From assembly GCA_946886375.1 (NCBI GenBank), contig CAMPIL010000200.1, positions 1 to 6,762 of the forward strand: a DNA stretch of 6,762 nt, written 5' to 3'. The stretch comes from an uncultured Phycisphaerales bacterium (GTDB taxonomy: Bacteria; Planctomycetota; Phycisphaerae; Phycisphaerales; SM1A02). The notes beneath the pieces are model-generated. The model was not told where the DNA came from, searched no databases, and saw nothing but the letters and a program-made list of their open reading frames with translations. The position numbers and the translations under genes are program-made. Positions 1 through 5,786 of the stretch are shown one piece after another (position 1 is the stretch's first letter; the number at the start of each line of letters is the position of its first letter).

Positions 1-618
1 CTGGTGGGCAGCCGACGGGGCGCGGATTTGCTGCTGCGCGAAACCCTGCGGCTGGATTCCAGCCACGCCATGGCTATGAACAACCTGGGCTACGCAATGC
101 TCGAGGCCGGCGAAGGCGACGAGGAAACCGTCCGCTTGATTGAACAGGCTCATGCCCGCGAGCCCAATGAGCCCAACATTCTCGACAGCATCGGCTGGCT
201 GCGTTACAAGCAGGGCAAGTTTGCCGACAGCCCCGAGGAGCCCGTAGACGGCAAGCCGTCGGTGCCGGGCGCGCTCACGTTCATCAAGGATGCCATCCGT
301 CGCAGCCCCGAGCCAAGCCCAGAGGTGTTGGATCACTTGGGTGATGTGCAGTGGCGCATGGGCCAGACGCAGGAGTCAATCACGGCGTGGAGGCGCGTCA
401 TCCAAATGCTGGAGGAGAGCAATTTCCGCCAGTCGTTCATTCAGAATCTGCAGGTGGTGCAGACGCGCGGCTGGGGGCTGCTCGTCCTTGATCCACGCAC
501 GATGTATGATCGCGAGTACGGTCCGATTCTCAAGCGCGTGCGCGGAAAGTTGGCGTCGGTGGAGGCGGGCGGGCAACCCGCCATCGCTCCGATGTTCGAG
601 GCGGACCTTCACAAATAA
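1..618 (+). CDS. TPR-repeat protein, C-terminal part (5' end outside window)
   Basis: The frame is open from the first base, so the true start lies upstream; the GTG at position 4 has no ribosome binding site and should not be taken as the start. The visible 205 codons hold about three tetratricopeptide units: one around bases 79-171 (NNLGYAMLEAG followed by a second helix), one from 172 to about 303 (DSIGWLRYKQGKF), and one from about 304 to 420 (LDHLGDVQWRMGQ). TPRs are protein-interaction scaffolds. The second unit is split by a roughly 14-residue acidic and Pro-rich loop (ADSPEEPVDG...) between its helices, around bases 223-264. The 'DS-GW--Y--G' helix followed by 'HLGDV-W--G' is typical of long bacterial TPR proteins, some attached to the outer membrane, but location cannot be judged without the N-terminus. 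The last ~60 residues are non-TPR. It ends 38 bases before yebC. Confidence 0.85.
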   Translation: MVGSRRGADLLLRETLRLDSSHAMAMNNLGYAMLEAGEGDEETVRLIEQAHAREPNEPNILDSIGWLRYKQGKFADSPEEPVDGKPSVPGALTFIKDAIRRSPEPSPEVLDHLGDVQWRMGQTQESITAWRRVIQMLEESNFRQSFIQNLQVVQTRGWGLLVLDPRTMYDREYGPILKRVRGKLASVEAGGQPAIAPMFEADLHK

Positions 619-656
619 TTCTGACGTTGCCCACAGTCGATTGAGGAACGTGTTTC

Positions 657-1403
657 ATGGCCGGTCACAGCGCGTGGAAGAACATCAAGCACAAGAAAGC
701 CGCCAACGACGCCAAGCGCGGCAAGGTGTGGTCAAAGTGCAGCCGCGCCATCATCGTCGCGGCCCGCAACGGCGGGGGAGACCCCAAATTCAACACCACC
801 CTGCGCTACGCCATCGACGACGCCAAGGCCGCCAACATGCCCAAGGACACGATCGAAAAGGCGGTCAAGAAAGGCACGGGCGAAACCGAAGGCGCACGCT
901 ATGAATCGATTCGCTACGAAGCCTACGGCCCCGGCGGCGTCGCGCTCATCATCGATTGTCTCACCGACAATCTCAACCGTACCGCCTCGGAAATTCGTCT
1001 GCTCATCGACAAGCACGGCGGCAACATGGCCAAGCCCGGCGCGGTGGCATTCAGTTTTTCATCCAAGGGCGTCATTTACATCGAAAGCGCGAAAGTCAGC
1101 GAAGACACATTGATGGAACTCGCGCTGGAGGCCGGCGCTGAAGACGTCACGCTCTCGGATGGAGCCTGGCAGGTGACCACCGAGCCTGCGGATTTTCTCA
1201 AGGTGAAGGACGCGCTCACCGCCGCCGGCATCGAGCCCGCCAGCGCGGAAGTCACAATGCTGCCGTTGAACACCGTGCAGGCGGACTCCACGCTTGCGCC
1301 CAAGGTCATGAAGATCATCGATGCGCTGGAAGATCACGACGACGTGCAGAAGGTGTACAGCAGCGCGGACATTGACGAGAAGGTCATGGCCCAGTTGGGC
1401 TGA
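657..1403 (+). CDS. yebC: YebC/PmpR/TACO1-family regulator or translation factor
   Basis: Full-length 248-residue member; E. coli YebC has 246 residues. The N-terminus reads MAGHSAWKNIKHKKAA..DAKRGK, the family hallmark, followed by AARNGGGDP, NMPKDTIEKAVKKGTG and the domain with YEAYGPGGVALI and the NRTASEIR and HGG regions. The start is fixed by this N-terminus; GAGG at 643-646 lies 10 bases upstream. Family members have been described as DNA-binding transcriptional regulators (PmpR in Pseudomonas) and, for the mitochondrial relative TACO1 and some bacterial ones, as factors helping ribosomes translate certain mRNAs, so the molecular role here stays open. It is expected to be cytoplasmic. 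Position 6 is Ala where most members I recall have Lys or Arg in 'MAGHSKW'. In many bacteria yebC is next to ruvC; here it is followed after 61 bases by an acylphosphatase gene instead. Confidence 0.96.
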   Translation: MAGHSAWKNIKHKKAANDAKRGKVWSKCSRAIIVAARNGGGDPKFNTTLRYAIDDAKAANMPKDTIEKAVKKGTGETEGARYESIRYEAYGPGGVALIIDCLTDNLNRTASEIRLLIDKHGGNMAKPGAVAFSFSSKGVIYIESAKVSEDTLMELALEAGAEDVTLSDGAWQVTTEPADFLKVKDALTAAGIEPASAEVTMLPLNTVQADSTLAPKVMKIIDALEDHDDVQKVYSSADIDEKVMAQLG

Positions 1404-1464
1404 TTGATCGATATTGATCGAGTTGACTCAGGACAGGGGCTACTTTCGGTCGCGGGTTTGACCC

Positions 1465-1737
1465 ATGTACCGCCGCACCATCACCTTCACCGGAACCGTC
1501 CAAGGCGTGGGATTTCGCTATACCGCCGAGTCCATCGCGCGCCGCCACGCCGTCACCGGCTGGGTGCGAAACGAGGCCGATGGTTCGGTCCTCTGCGTGG
1601 TTGAAGGCGAACCGGCGGAACTCGACCGCTTTGTTTCCGCTGTGCAGCACGCCATGCACGGCTACATCAGCGACACCAGTGTCCAGGCCGCGCCGGCCAC
1701 CGGCGAGTTCCGCGACTTTTCCATCCGTCGCGGATAA
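1465..1737 (+). CDS. acyP: Acylphosphatase
   Basis: A 90-residue protein of the usual acylphosphatase size (EC 3.6.1.7), which hydrolyses the carboxyl-phosphate bond of small acyl phosphates in the cytoplasm. Both family signatures are visible: GTVQGVGFRY at residues 10-19, forming the phosphate-binding loop with the essential Arg18, and GWVRNEADGSV..VVEG from residue 32, with the catalytic Asn36. The C-terminal FSIRRG strand is also typical. The Met start follows from family length, although no clear Shine-Dalgarno sequence precedes it. The frame is not extended upstream. The gene is 61 bases after yebC and 9 bases before the lipoprotein gene, so the latter pair is probably co-transcribed. 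Nothing unusual is seen in the catalytic residues. Confidence 0.95.
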   Translation: MYRRTITFTGTVQGVGFRYTAESIARRHAVTGWVRNEADGSVLCVVEGEPAELDRFVSAVQHAMHGYISDTSVQAAPATGEFRDFSIRRG

Positions 1738-1746
1738 TCTGTTGCC

Positions 1747-2271
1747 ATGCTCAATCGAATTCTTCTCCTCTGCGCATCCGTCGTTTGCCTTTCCGGCTGC
1801 ACCACCCAGCGGCAGACCTTTGAAGGCCACGACGTCGACGAAGTCTGGACCGCCATGCTCGCCGTGGCCCGCACGCCTGATTACTCCACCGGCGACCCGG
1901 CCGACCGCTGGACCGTGCGCGAGAACAGGGTGTGGGTCGATCCGGGAACCAATCGCATGGAAATCTTCCGCCGCACCGAGCGCATCCTGTATCGGCCCGC
2001 ATCGCACCCGCAGTTCCAGGAGCGGGAATGGAAACTCAACGTCGAACTCGAAGAGCGCGATCCGCCGACGGTGAAGTTCCAAAGCCGCGGCGTCGGCGTG
2101 CCCTCGCACGCGTGGCGCGAAGCCGACCGGTATTTCGCAGAGGTGCGCGATGTGCTGGAAGGCGCGCCCGTTCCCGCCGCGCCCACGGCGGGCGACCAAG
2201 ATGCAGTGCGCAGCCAGAACGCTGACCCGTTGTCTGTGCCGCACCCGGCCACTGCGAATTCGGAGGGCTGA
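1747..2271 (+). CDS. Predicted small lipoprotein of unknown function
   Basis: A 174-residue protein with a bacterial lipoprotein signal: short basic start (MLNR), hydrophobic stretch ILLLCASVVCL, then the lipobox LSGC with Cys18 as the expected lipidated residue, followed by Thr. It should be exported and anchored to a membrane. The mature part is hydrophilic with alternating charged strands (KLNVELEERDPPTVKF), a 'WTAMLAVAR' helix near residues 34-42 and a Pro/Ala-rich C-terminal tail. I do not recognise the family. Its start lies only 9 bases after the acylphosphatase stop, suggesting one transcript and possibly coupled translation; no strong ribosome binding site is visible in that gap. The same frame stays open for about 60 codons beyond its TGA stop at 2269-2271, without clear protein character at first, so the stop is taken as real. 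Confidence 0.8.
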   Translation: MLNRILLLCASVVCLSGCTTQRQTFEGHDVDEVWTAMLAVARTPDYSTGDPADRWTVRENRVWVDPGTNRMEIFRRTERILYRPASHPQFQEREWKLNVELEERDPPTVKFQSRGVGVPSHAWREADRYFAEVRDVLEGAPVPAAPTAGDQDAVRSQNADPLSVPHPATANSEG

Positions 2272-2323
2272 TTTCAAGCCGAGCCTTCGCAATGGCTGTG
2301 CAACTGGCTTGGCGCGCAACCAT

Positions 2324-2359
2324 ATATCTGCGCAATGCGCGATATCTCGGCAATGCGCG
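2324..2359 (+). repeat. 18-bp tandem direct repeat, two copies
   Basis: Two adjacent 18-base units, 2324-2341 (ATATCTGCGCAATGCGCG) and 2342-2359 (ATATCTCGGCAATGCGCG), agree at 16 of 18 positions; the only difference is GC versus CG at the seventh and eighth bases. The repeat sits in the gap between the lipoprotein gene and icd. The identical ten-base core GCAATGCGCG occurs in both. It may be a simple slippage duplication or a pair of protein-binding sites; nothing in the sequence decides between these. Confidence 0.8.
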
Positions 2360-2454
2360 CAGCGAATCACAATTTCCTCGCATCGTTGTTCTTGGATGAG
2401 TTTCTCGACAAGGCAATCGAAGTCGTGAAGTCGCGCATCAGCGTTGACCAGTGA
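2335..2454 (+). CDS. Doubtful short ORF, 39 codons
   Basis: ATG at 2335 to TGA at 2452-2454 would encode 39 residues beginning MRDISAMRAANHNFLASLF and continuing with an acidic/basic amphipathic helix (LDEFLDKAIEVVKSRISVDQ). About 28 of its 39 codons end in G or C, as expected of real genes here, but that also occurs by chance in GC-rich DNA. There is no ribosome binding site, and the start lies within the 18-bp tandem repeat. The frame is the same as that of the upstream lipoprotein gene after its stop codon, so this could also be the decayed end of a once longer gene. I do not recognise it and give it only as a candidate. Confidence 0.18.
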   Translation: MRDISAMRAANHNFLASLFLDEFLDKAIEVVKSRISVDQ

Positions 2455-2567
2455 GTGAATCTGATCAATGGCCGAGCCGCTGCTGGGCTGGGGCGCACAC
2501 CCTCTGCTCACGGTTTCACCACCCCGCCAGGATCGCGGAGCGATTCGGCTCTTGCCGCGCGATTCGC

Positions 2568-2573
2568 TATACT
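2568..2573 (+). promoter_or_regulatory. Candidate -10 box for icd
   Basis: TATACT matches five of six positions of the sigma70-type TATAAT box and lies about 40 bases before the icd start, giving a leader of roughly 30 bases that includes the ribosome binding site. No convincing -35 hexamer stands 16-18 bases upstream, so this is a weak call resting on position and the -10 match only. Confidence 0.3.
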
Positions 2574-2595
2574 CTCCCTCTCAAATCACCTGTCC

Positions 2596-2602
2596 AAGGA
2601 GG
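2596..2602 (+). promoter_or_regulatory. Ribosome binding site that fixes the icd start
   Basis: AAGGAGG lies 11 bases before the ATG at 2614. The reading frame is open further upstream, with possible starts as far as 2455, but those would put the Shine-Dalgarno sequence inside the gene and add 53 residues with no resemblance to isocitrate dehydrogenase. The 2614 start is therefore chosen. Confidence 0.8.
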
Positions 2603-2613
2603 ATTTCCTGACC

Positions 2614-4107
2614 ATGTCCGCTGCCGCCCCTCAAGCCATCACGATGACTCCCAAGGGCCTCAACGTGCCCGATCAGCCGATCCTTCCCTTCATCGAAGGC
2701 GATGGCACCGGCCCCGACATCTGGCGCGCCTCCGTCCGTGTGTTCGATGCGGCTGTGCAGATCGCCTACGGCGGCAAGCGCAGGATCACCTGGAAAGAAG
2801 TCCTCGCAGGCGAAAAGGCCTTCAACAAAACCGGCAACTGGCTGCCCGATGAAACGCTCGACGCCTTCAAGAAATATCTCGTCGGCATCAAAGGCCCGCT
2901 CACAACTCCAATCGGCGGCGGCATCCGCTCGCTCAACGTCGCGCTTCGACAGATGCTCGACCTCTACGTCTGCCTGCGCCCTGTGAAATACTTCAAGGGC
3001 GTGCCTTCGCCCGTGAAGAAGCCCGAAGATGTGGACATGGTCATCTTCCGCGAGAACACCGAAGACATCTACGCGGGCATCGAATACGCAGCAGGCAGCG
3101 ACGAATCCCAAAAGGTCCTCGACTTCCTCGCCCAGAATTTCCCCAAGGAATTCAACAAGATTCGCTTCGGCACCAAAGACAAAGTCGCGCAGTGGGATGC
3201 CCAACTCGCTGCCATCGGCATGCCTCATCGCGATCCGGTCATCAAAGTCGGCATCGGCTTCAAGCCCATCTCCTACCACGGCACCGAGCGTCTGATTCAC
3301 TCCGCCATTTCGTATGCCCTCAAGTTCAAGCGCCGCAGCGTCACGCTGGTGCACAAGGGCAACATCATGAAGTTCACCGAAGGCGCGTTCCGCGAATGGG
3401 GCTACGAAGTCGCCACCCGGTTCTTCCGCGATGATGTCATCACCGAGCGCGAGAGTTGGATTCTCGGCAACCGCGAATCCAATCCCAACCTTTCCGCTGA
3501 AGACAACGCCAAGATGATCGATCCGGGTTACGACATGATGACTCCGCCGCAGAAGAAGGCTGTCATCGATGAAGTCGAAGCCGCGATGAAGTTGTGGGGA
3601 ACCCACGGCGAAGGCAAGTGGAAGAAGAAACTCATGATCAAGGACACCATTGCAGATATCACGCTGCAACAGGTCCTCACCCGCGCCAAGGATTTCGACG
3701 TCATCGCCACCATGAACCTCAACGGCGATTACCTTTCCGATGCGCTGGCGGCCCAGGTCGGCGGCATCGGCATCGCCCCCGGCGCCAACATCAACTACGT
3801 CACCGGCCACGCCATCTTCGAAGCCACCCACGGCACCGCGCCCAAGTACGCCAACCTCGACCAGGTCAATCCCGGCTCGGTGATCCTCTCAGGCGAAATG
3901 ATGCTGCGCTACATGGGCTGGACCGAAGCCGCGGACCTCATCATCAAAGGCATCGAAGGCGCGATCAACGCCAAGACCGTCACCTACGATTTTCACCGCA
4001 TGATGGACGGCGCGACGAAGTTGAAGTGTTCAGAGTTCGGTGATGCGATCATCAAACATATGAAGACCGCATCAGGCGCGGGCAAGCCCGCGATGGCGAT
4101 GGCGTAA
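2614..4107 (+). CDS. icd: Isocitrate dehydrogenase, NADP-dependent
   Basis: A 497-residue type I isocitrate dehydrogenase (EC 1.1.1.42), converting isocitrate to 2-oxoglutarate and CO2 in the TCA cycle; cytoplasmic, usually a homodimer. It aligns with the E. coli enzyme throughout: the isocitrate loop [13 protein letters not shown] has Ser106 (E. coli Ser113), Asn108 and Arg112, with Arg122 and Arg146 following. Tyr153 and Lys248 match the catalytic Tyr160 and Lys230. Asp344, Asp372 and Asp376 are the metal ligands. NADP is indicated by Lys411, Tyr412, Val418, Tyr458 and Arg462, equivalent to E. coli 344, 345, 351, 391 and 395. The protein is about 80 residues longer than E. coli Icd (416), through insertions near residues 186-212 and 272-340 and a 14-residue Ala/Gly/Lys tail. 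Ser106, the site phosphorylated by AceK in E. coli, is present, but no aceK is in the window. A remnant of a second icd tail lies at 5787-5915. Confidence 0.98.
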   Translation: MSAAAPQAITMTPKGLNVPDQPILPFIEGDGTGPDIWRASVRVFDAAVQIAYGGKRRITWKEVLAGEKAFNKTGNWLPDETLDAFKKYLVGIKGPLTTPIGGGIRSLNVALRQMLDLYVCLRPVKYFKGVPSPVKKPEDVDMVIFRENTEDIYAGIEYAAGSDESQKVLDFLAQNFPKEFNKIRFGTKDKVAQWDAQLAAIGMPHRDPVIKVGIGFKPISYHGTERLIHSAISYALKFKRRSVTLVHKGNIMKFTEGAFREWGYEVATRFFRDDVITERESWILGNRESNPNLSAEDNAKMIDPGYDMMTPPQKKAVIDEVEAAMKLWGTHGEGKWKKKLMIKDTIADITLQQVLTRAKDFDVIATMNLNGDYLSDALAAQVGGIGIAPGANINYVTGHAIFEATHGTAPKYANLDQVNPGSVILSGEMMLRYMGWTEAADLIIKGIEGAINAKTVTYDFHRMMDGATKLKCSEFGDAIIKHMKTASGAGKPAMAMA

Positions 4108-4374
4108 TCAATAGCGCACACGCGCGGCGAGTCGCGGGGGCCCTCTGGCGCGGGGAAGAAAGAACTCGCCACGGCAAGGGCATGATGATCAACGTCCTCA
4201 CGTGATGAAATCGAGTACGACGACCCAACGTGGACGAACGCTGGAGCGATGATCAGCGAAAGGTCGTCCAAGAGCATCGTGGTCAACGCCGCGCGTCGCT
4301 CGCGCACGAGTCGCACATCGCCGCGCCTGGAAATGATCGGTGTCATCGCCCCACGAACTCTGTTCTGAGGCGGA

Positions 4375-4387
4375 AAAATGGCATTTT
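4375..4387. promoter_or_regulatory. AT-rich palindrome, candidate operator
   Basis: AAAATG-G-CATTTT is a perfect inverted repeat around a single central G. It is AT-rich in an otherwise GC-rich region and ends 5 bases before the proposed -35 hexamer of the dockerin gene. The arms touch with almost no loop, so it is more likely a binding site for a dimeric protein than an RNA hairpin. No regulator gene lies nearby, apart from the small HTH-like gene at 5959. Confidence 0.35.
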
Positions 4388-4392
4388 GATGC

Positions 4393-4421
4393 TTGTGCGC
4401 CGAACAGGTGCGGGCCATAAT
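4393..4421 (+). promoter_or_regulatory. Candidate sigma70-type promoter of the dockerin gene
   Basis: TTGTGC (4393-4398) and CATAAT (4416-4421) are separated by exactly 17 bases. The -10 box matches five of six consensus positions, the -35 box only three. Transcription would start near 4428, giving a leader of about 28 bases with the ribosome binding site at 4443. The site overlaps the upstream extension of the reading frame, which argues against a start before 4456. Confidence 0.4.
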
Positions 4422-4442
4422 AGCATCAAGAAGCGTGGCCAA

Positions 4443-4448
4443 AAGGAG
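4443..4448 (+). promoter_or_regulatory. Ribosome binding site that fixes the dockerin gene start
   Basis: AAGGAG stands 7 bases before the ATG at 4456, an ideal spacing. The alternative in-frame TTG at 4393 has no such site and would bury the signal peptide; the ATG at 4462 would be 13 bases away. Confidence 0.85.
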
Positions 4449-4455
4449 TCGGAAA

Positions 4456-5487
4456 ATGCCCATGTACCTGGTTCTGCGGAGCATCACGCCGCGCGGCTTG
4501 GCGGCCGCGCTCGCGCTGAGTGTCGTGCTCATGTCGGATACATCGCTGCATGCAGGCTCCGGGGGCGCGGGGGGCCGAACGCCTCCGCCGGCGCCTACCG
4601 TCATGGTCCTCACTCACGTGGTCGCTGAAGACGGCTGGGTCGATGTGCATCTTGATGCGACCAGCAACGCCGGCCCCGGCGTTCAAATGACCGTGTCGAT
4701 CAGCGGCATTCCGGCCGACTGGTCGGTTTTGCCCTATGACGGAGACTACAACGCGAAAACCGGCGTTTGGACGCTCACGCTGCCGCCCGGCACGACCAAT
4801 TTCCTTGGCGGGCCATCACTTGGACCTCCCGCCAACAGCGATGCAGACAGCAACAACCTGGCCTACCTGGCCGAGAACAACGACACCGCCAGCGGTCTGA
4901 CTTCGCAGGCATCCACCACGTTTTTCGTCGTCGTTGACGCCGCGGCTGACGTCCCCGCGCTTTCGGTCGCCGGCGGCAGCGTCGATGAGGGACTGCCCGC
5001 GCCGCTTGACATCAACACCTTCGTCACCGACACCGATGGTTCGGAAGAAATCGCCGCCATCCTCGTCAGCAATGTGCCCGGCGGATTTACGCTCTCGGCG
5101 GGAACGCATGTCACGGCCAACACCTGGCAACTCAGCCCGGCGGATCTCCCAGGCCTGACCATTTCCCCCGCCATCGATCACATTGGACCGATTGAGCTCG
5201 CCATCCAATCCACGGCGGAAGAGGTGAACTTCAGCGGCATTGAACTCGATTCCTCGAACGATATTGCATTCAACCAGGCGGTGACGGAAGTCGTATGGAT
5301 TCGCGTGCCCTGCAACAGCGACACCAACGAAGATTCCCGGATTGATGTGCAGGATATGCTCAACGTCATAACAGGGTGGGGCGCATGCGCGCAATGTCCT
5401 GCAGACGTCGCGCCGACCAGCGGCGACAACATGGTTGACGTTGCTGATTTGCTTGCAGTGATTTCACACTGGGGGCCATGCGGATAA
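4456..5487 (+). CDS. Secreted protein with Ig/cadherin-like repeats and C-terminal dockerin-type module
   Basis: A 343-residue exported protein. Residues 1-33 form a signal peptide: Arg8 and Arg13 precede the hydrophobic stretch LAAALALSVVLM, with likely cleavage after LHA33. A Gly/Pro-rich linker follows, then two beta-rich units, about 60-160 and 165-282. Both contain an 'SxxPxxxxxx...xTxxW.L' pattern, clearest in the second (VPGGFTLSAGTH...TWQLSPADLPGLTISP), like repeats of large surface proteins. Residues 286-343 are a dockerin-like pair of calcium loops. The first, DTNEDSRIDVQD (289-300), has all ligands D1, N3, D5, D9 and D12; the second (CPADVAPTSGDNMVDVADLL) keeps D324, D328 and D331 but has Pro320 and Ser322 at positions 1 and 3. 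Such modules are frequent at the C-terminus of secreted planctomycete proteins, where cohesin partners are generally not identified. No enzymatic domain is seen. The gene stands alone, with its own promoter candidate, between two icd tails. Confidence 0.87.
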   Translation: MPMYLVLRSITPRGLAAALALSVVLMSDTSLHAGSGGAGGRTPPPAPTVMVLTHVVAEDGWVDVHLDATSNAGPGVQMTVSISGIPADWSVLPYDGDYNAKTGVWTLTLPPGTTNFLGGPSLGPPANSDADSNNLAYLAENNDTASGLTSQASTTFFVVVDAAADVPALSVAGGSVDEGLPAPLDINTFVTDTDGSEEIAAILVSNVPGGFTLSAGTHVTANTWQLSPADLPGLTISPAIDHIGPIELAIQSTAEEVNFSGIELDSSNDIAFNQAVTEVVWIRVPCNSDTNEDSRIDVQDMLNVITGWGACAQCPADVAPTSGDNMVDVADLLAVISHWGPCG

Positions 5488-5490
5488 TGT

Positions 5491-5517
5491 GCCCTCGCGA
5501 GAGGGCGGCAAGCCCTC
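5491..5517 (+). terminator. GNRA hairpin with a competing third arm behind the dockerin gene
   Basis: Three bases after the stop codon, GCCCTC-GCGA-GAGGGC (5491-5506) forms a perfect 6-bp stem closed by a GNRA tetraloop. The GAGGGC arm can instead pair with a second GCCCTC at 5512-5517 across the loop GGCAA, so two exclusive hairpins are possible. No T-run follows, so it is not a standard intrinsic terminator; it may slow 3' degradation or stop transcription in a factor-dependent way. Confidence 0.45.
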
Positions 5518-5786
5518 GGCGGCCCGACGCATTGTTTATTCCCGCGGCGAGCGCCAGTTCGTAGCATCGCACGCGGGCGCCGTTCAATTGATGGCTTCCA
5601 TCGCGCTGTGACGGCTTCGGTGATGCCGATTCGGGACTCCGTAACCGGGAGAAACTCGGGACAGGCACCAGTTTTCCAGACCGGTGGCCGACGACAACGC
5701 CGCAGCCTTTCCGAGATGCCTGCCAATGGGCAGTTTGAGCTTGGTGAATGCGCCAGGCCGGCTTGCGTGTCCGCGTGAGGTCTTGA
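5518..5786. other. Non-coding gap upstream of the icd remnant
   Basis: No gene with a ribosome binding site or recognisable protein is seen on either strand. Open frames here are antisense shadows. A seven-base direct repeat TCGGGAC occurs at 5631-5637 and 5656-5662; the second begins the motif GGGACAGGCACC (5658-5669). I see no further stretch of icd sequence left of 5787, so whatever was deleted or displaced ends there. Confidence 0.4.

Larger units (their letters stand above)
4108..4455. other. Intergenic gap between icd and the dockerin gene
   Basis: No convincing gene is seen in these 348 bases. There is no hairpin with a T-run behind icd. A nested inverted repeat spans 4219-4268: GACGACC at 4219-4225 pairs with GGTCGTC at 4262-4268, and inside it CGCTG (4239-4243) pairs with CAGCG (4254-4258), which could fold as RNA with a large bulge on the 5' side. 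The right end holds the palindrome and promoter listed separately. If the second icd tail marks an insertion, its left edge would lie in or just before this gap. Confidence 0.5.

Noticed and set aside
2324..2359. CRISPR-like array
   Set aside because: Only two directly adjacent units with no spacer between them.
1384..2511. Long minus-strand open frame of 375 codons
   Set aside because: It lies opposite the well-supported acylphosphatase and lipoprotein genes, has no recognisable motif, and is typical of antisense openness in GC-rich DNA.
2581..3831. Minus-strand open frame of 416 codons opposite icd
   Set aside because: It is fully antisense to icd, whose active-site residues are all intact; the translation is an Asp/Glu/Val/Gly-rich shadow.
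4108..4170. Intrinsic terminator directly after icd
   Set aside because: GGCGAGT and ACTCGCC can pair, but across about 31 bases and without a following T-run.
3993..4613. Minus-strand frame covering the icd-dockerin gap
   Set aside because: It overlaps the ends of two real genes and the proposed promoter, and has no ribosome binding site. Its end resembles that of another minus-strand frame (5366-5860) only because both read the two icd tails backwards.
4230..4628. Plus-strand frame of 132 codons in the gap
   Set aside because: It overlaps the signal peptide of the dockerin protein in another frame, and its composition (Arg/His-rich) is that of a shadow.
4108..5786. Complete integrative element or insertion sequence between the two icd tails
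   Set aside because: No integrase, transposase, terminal inverted repeats or target duplication could be seen; only the dockerin protein gene is present. Kept as a hypothesis, not annotated as a mobile element.
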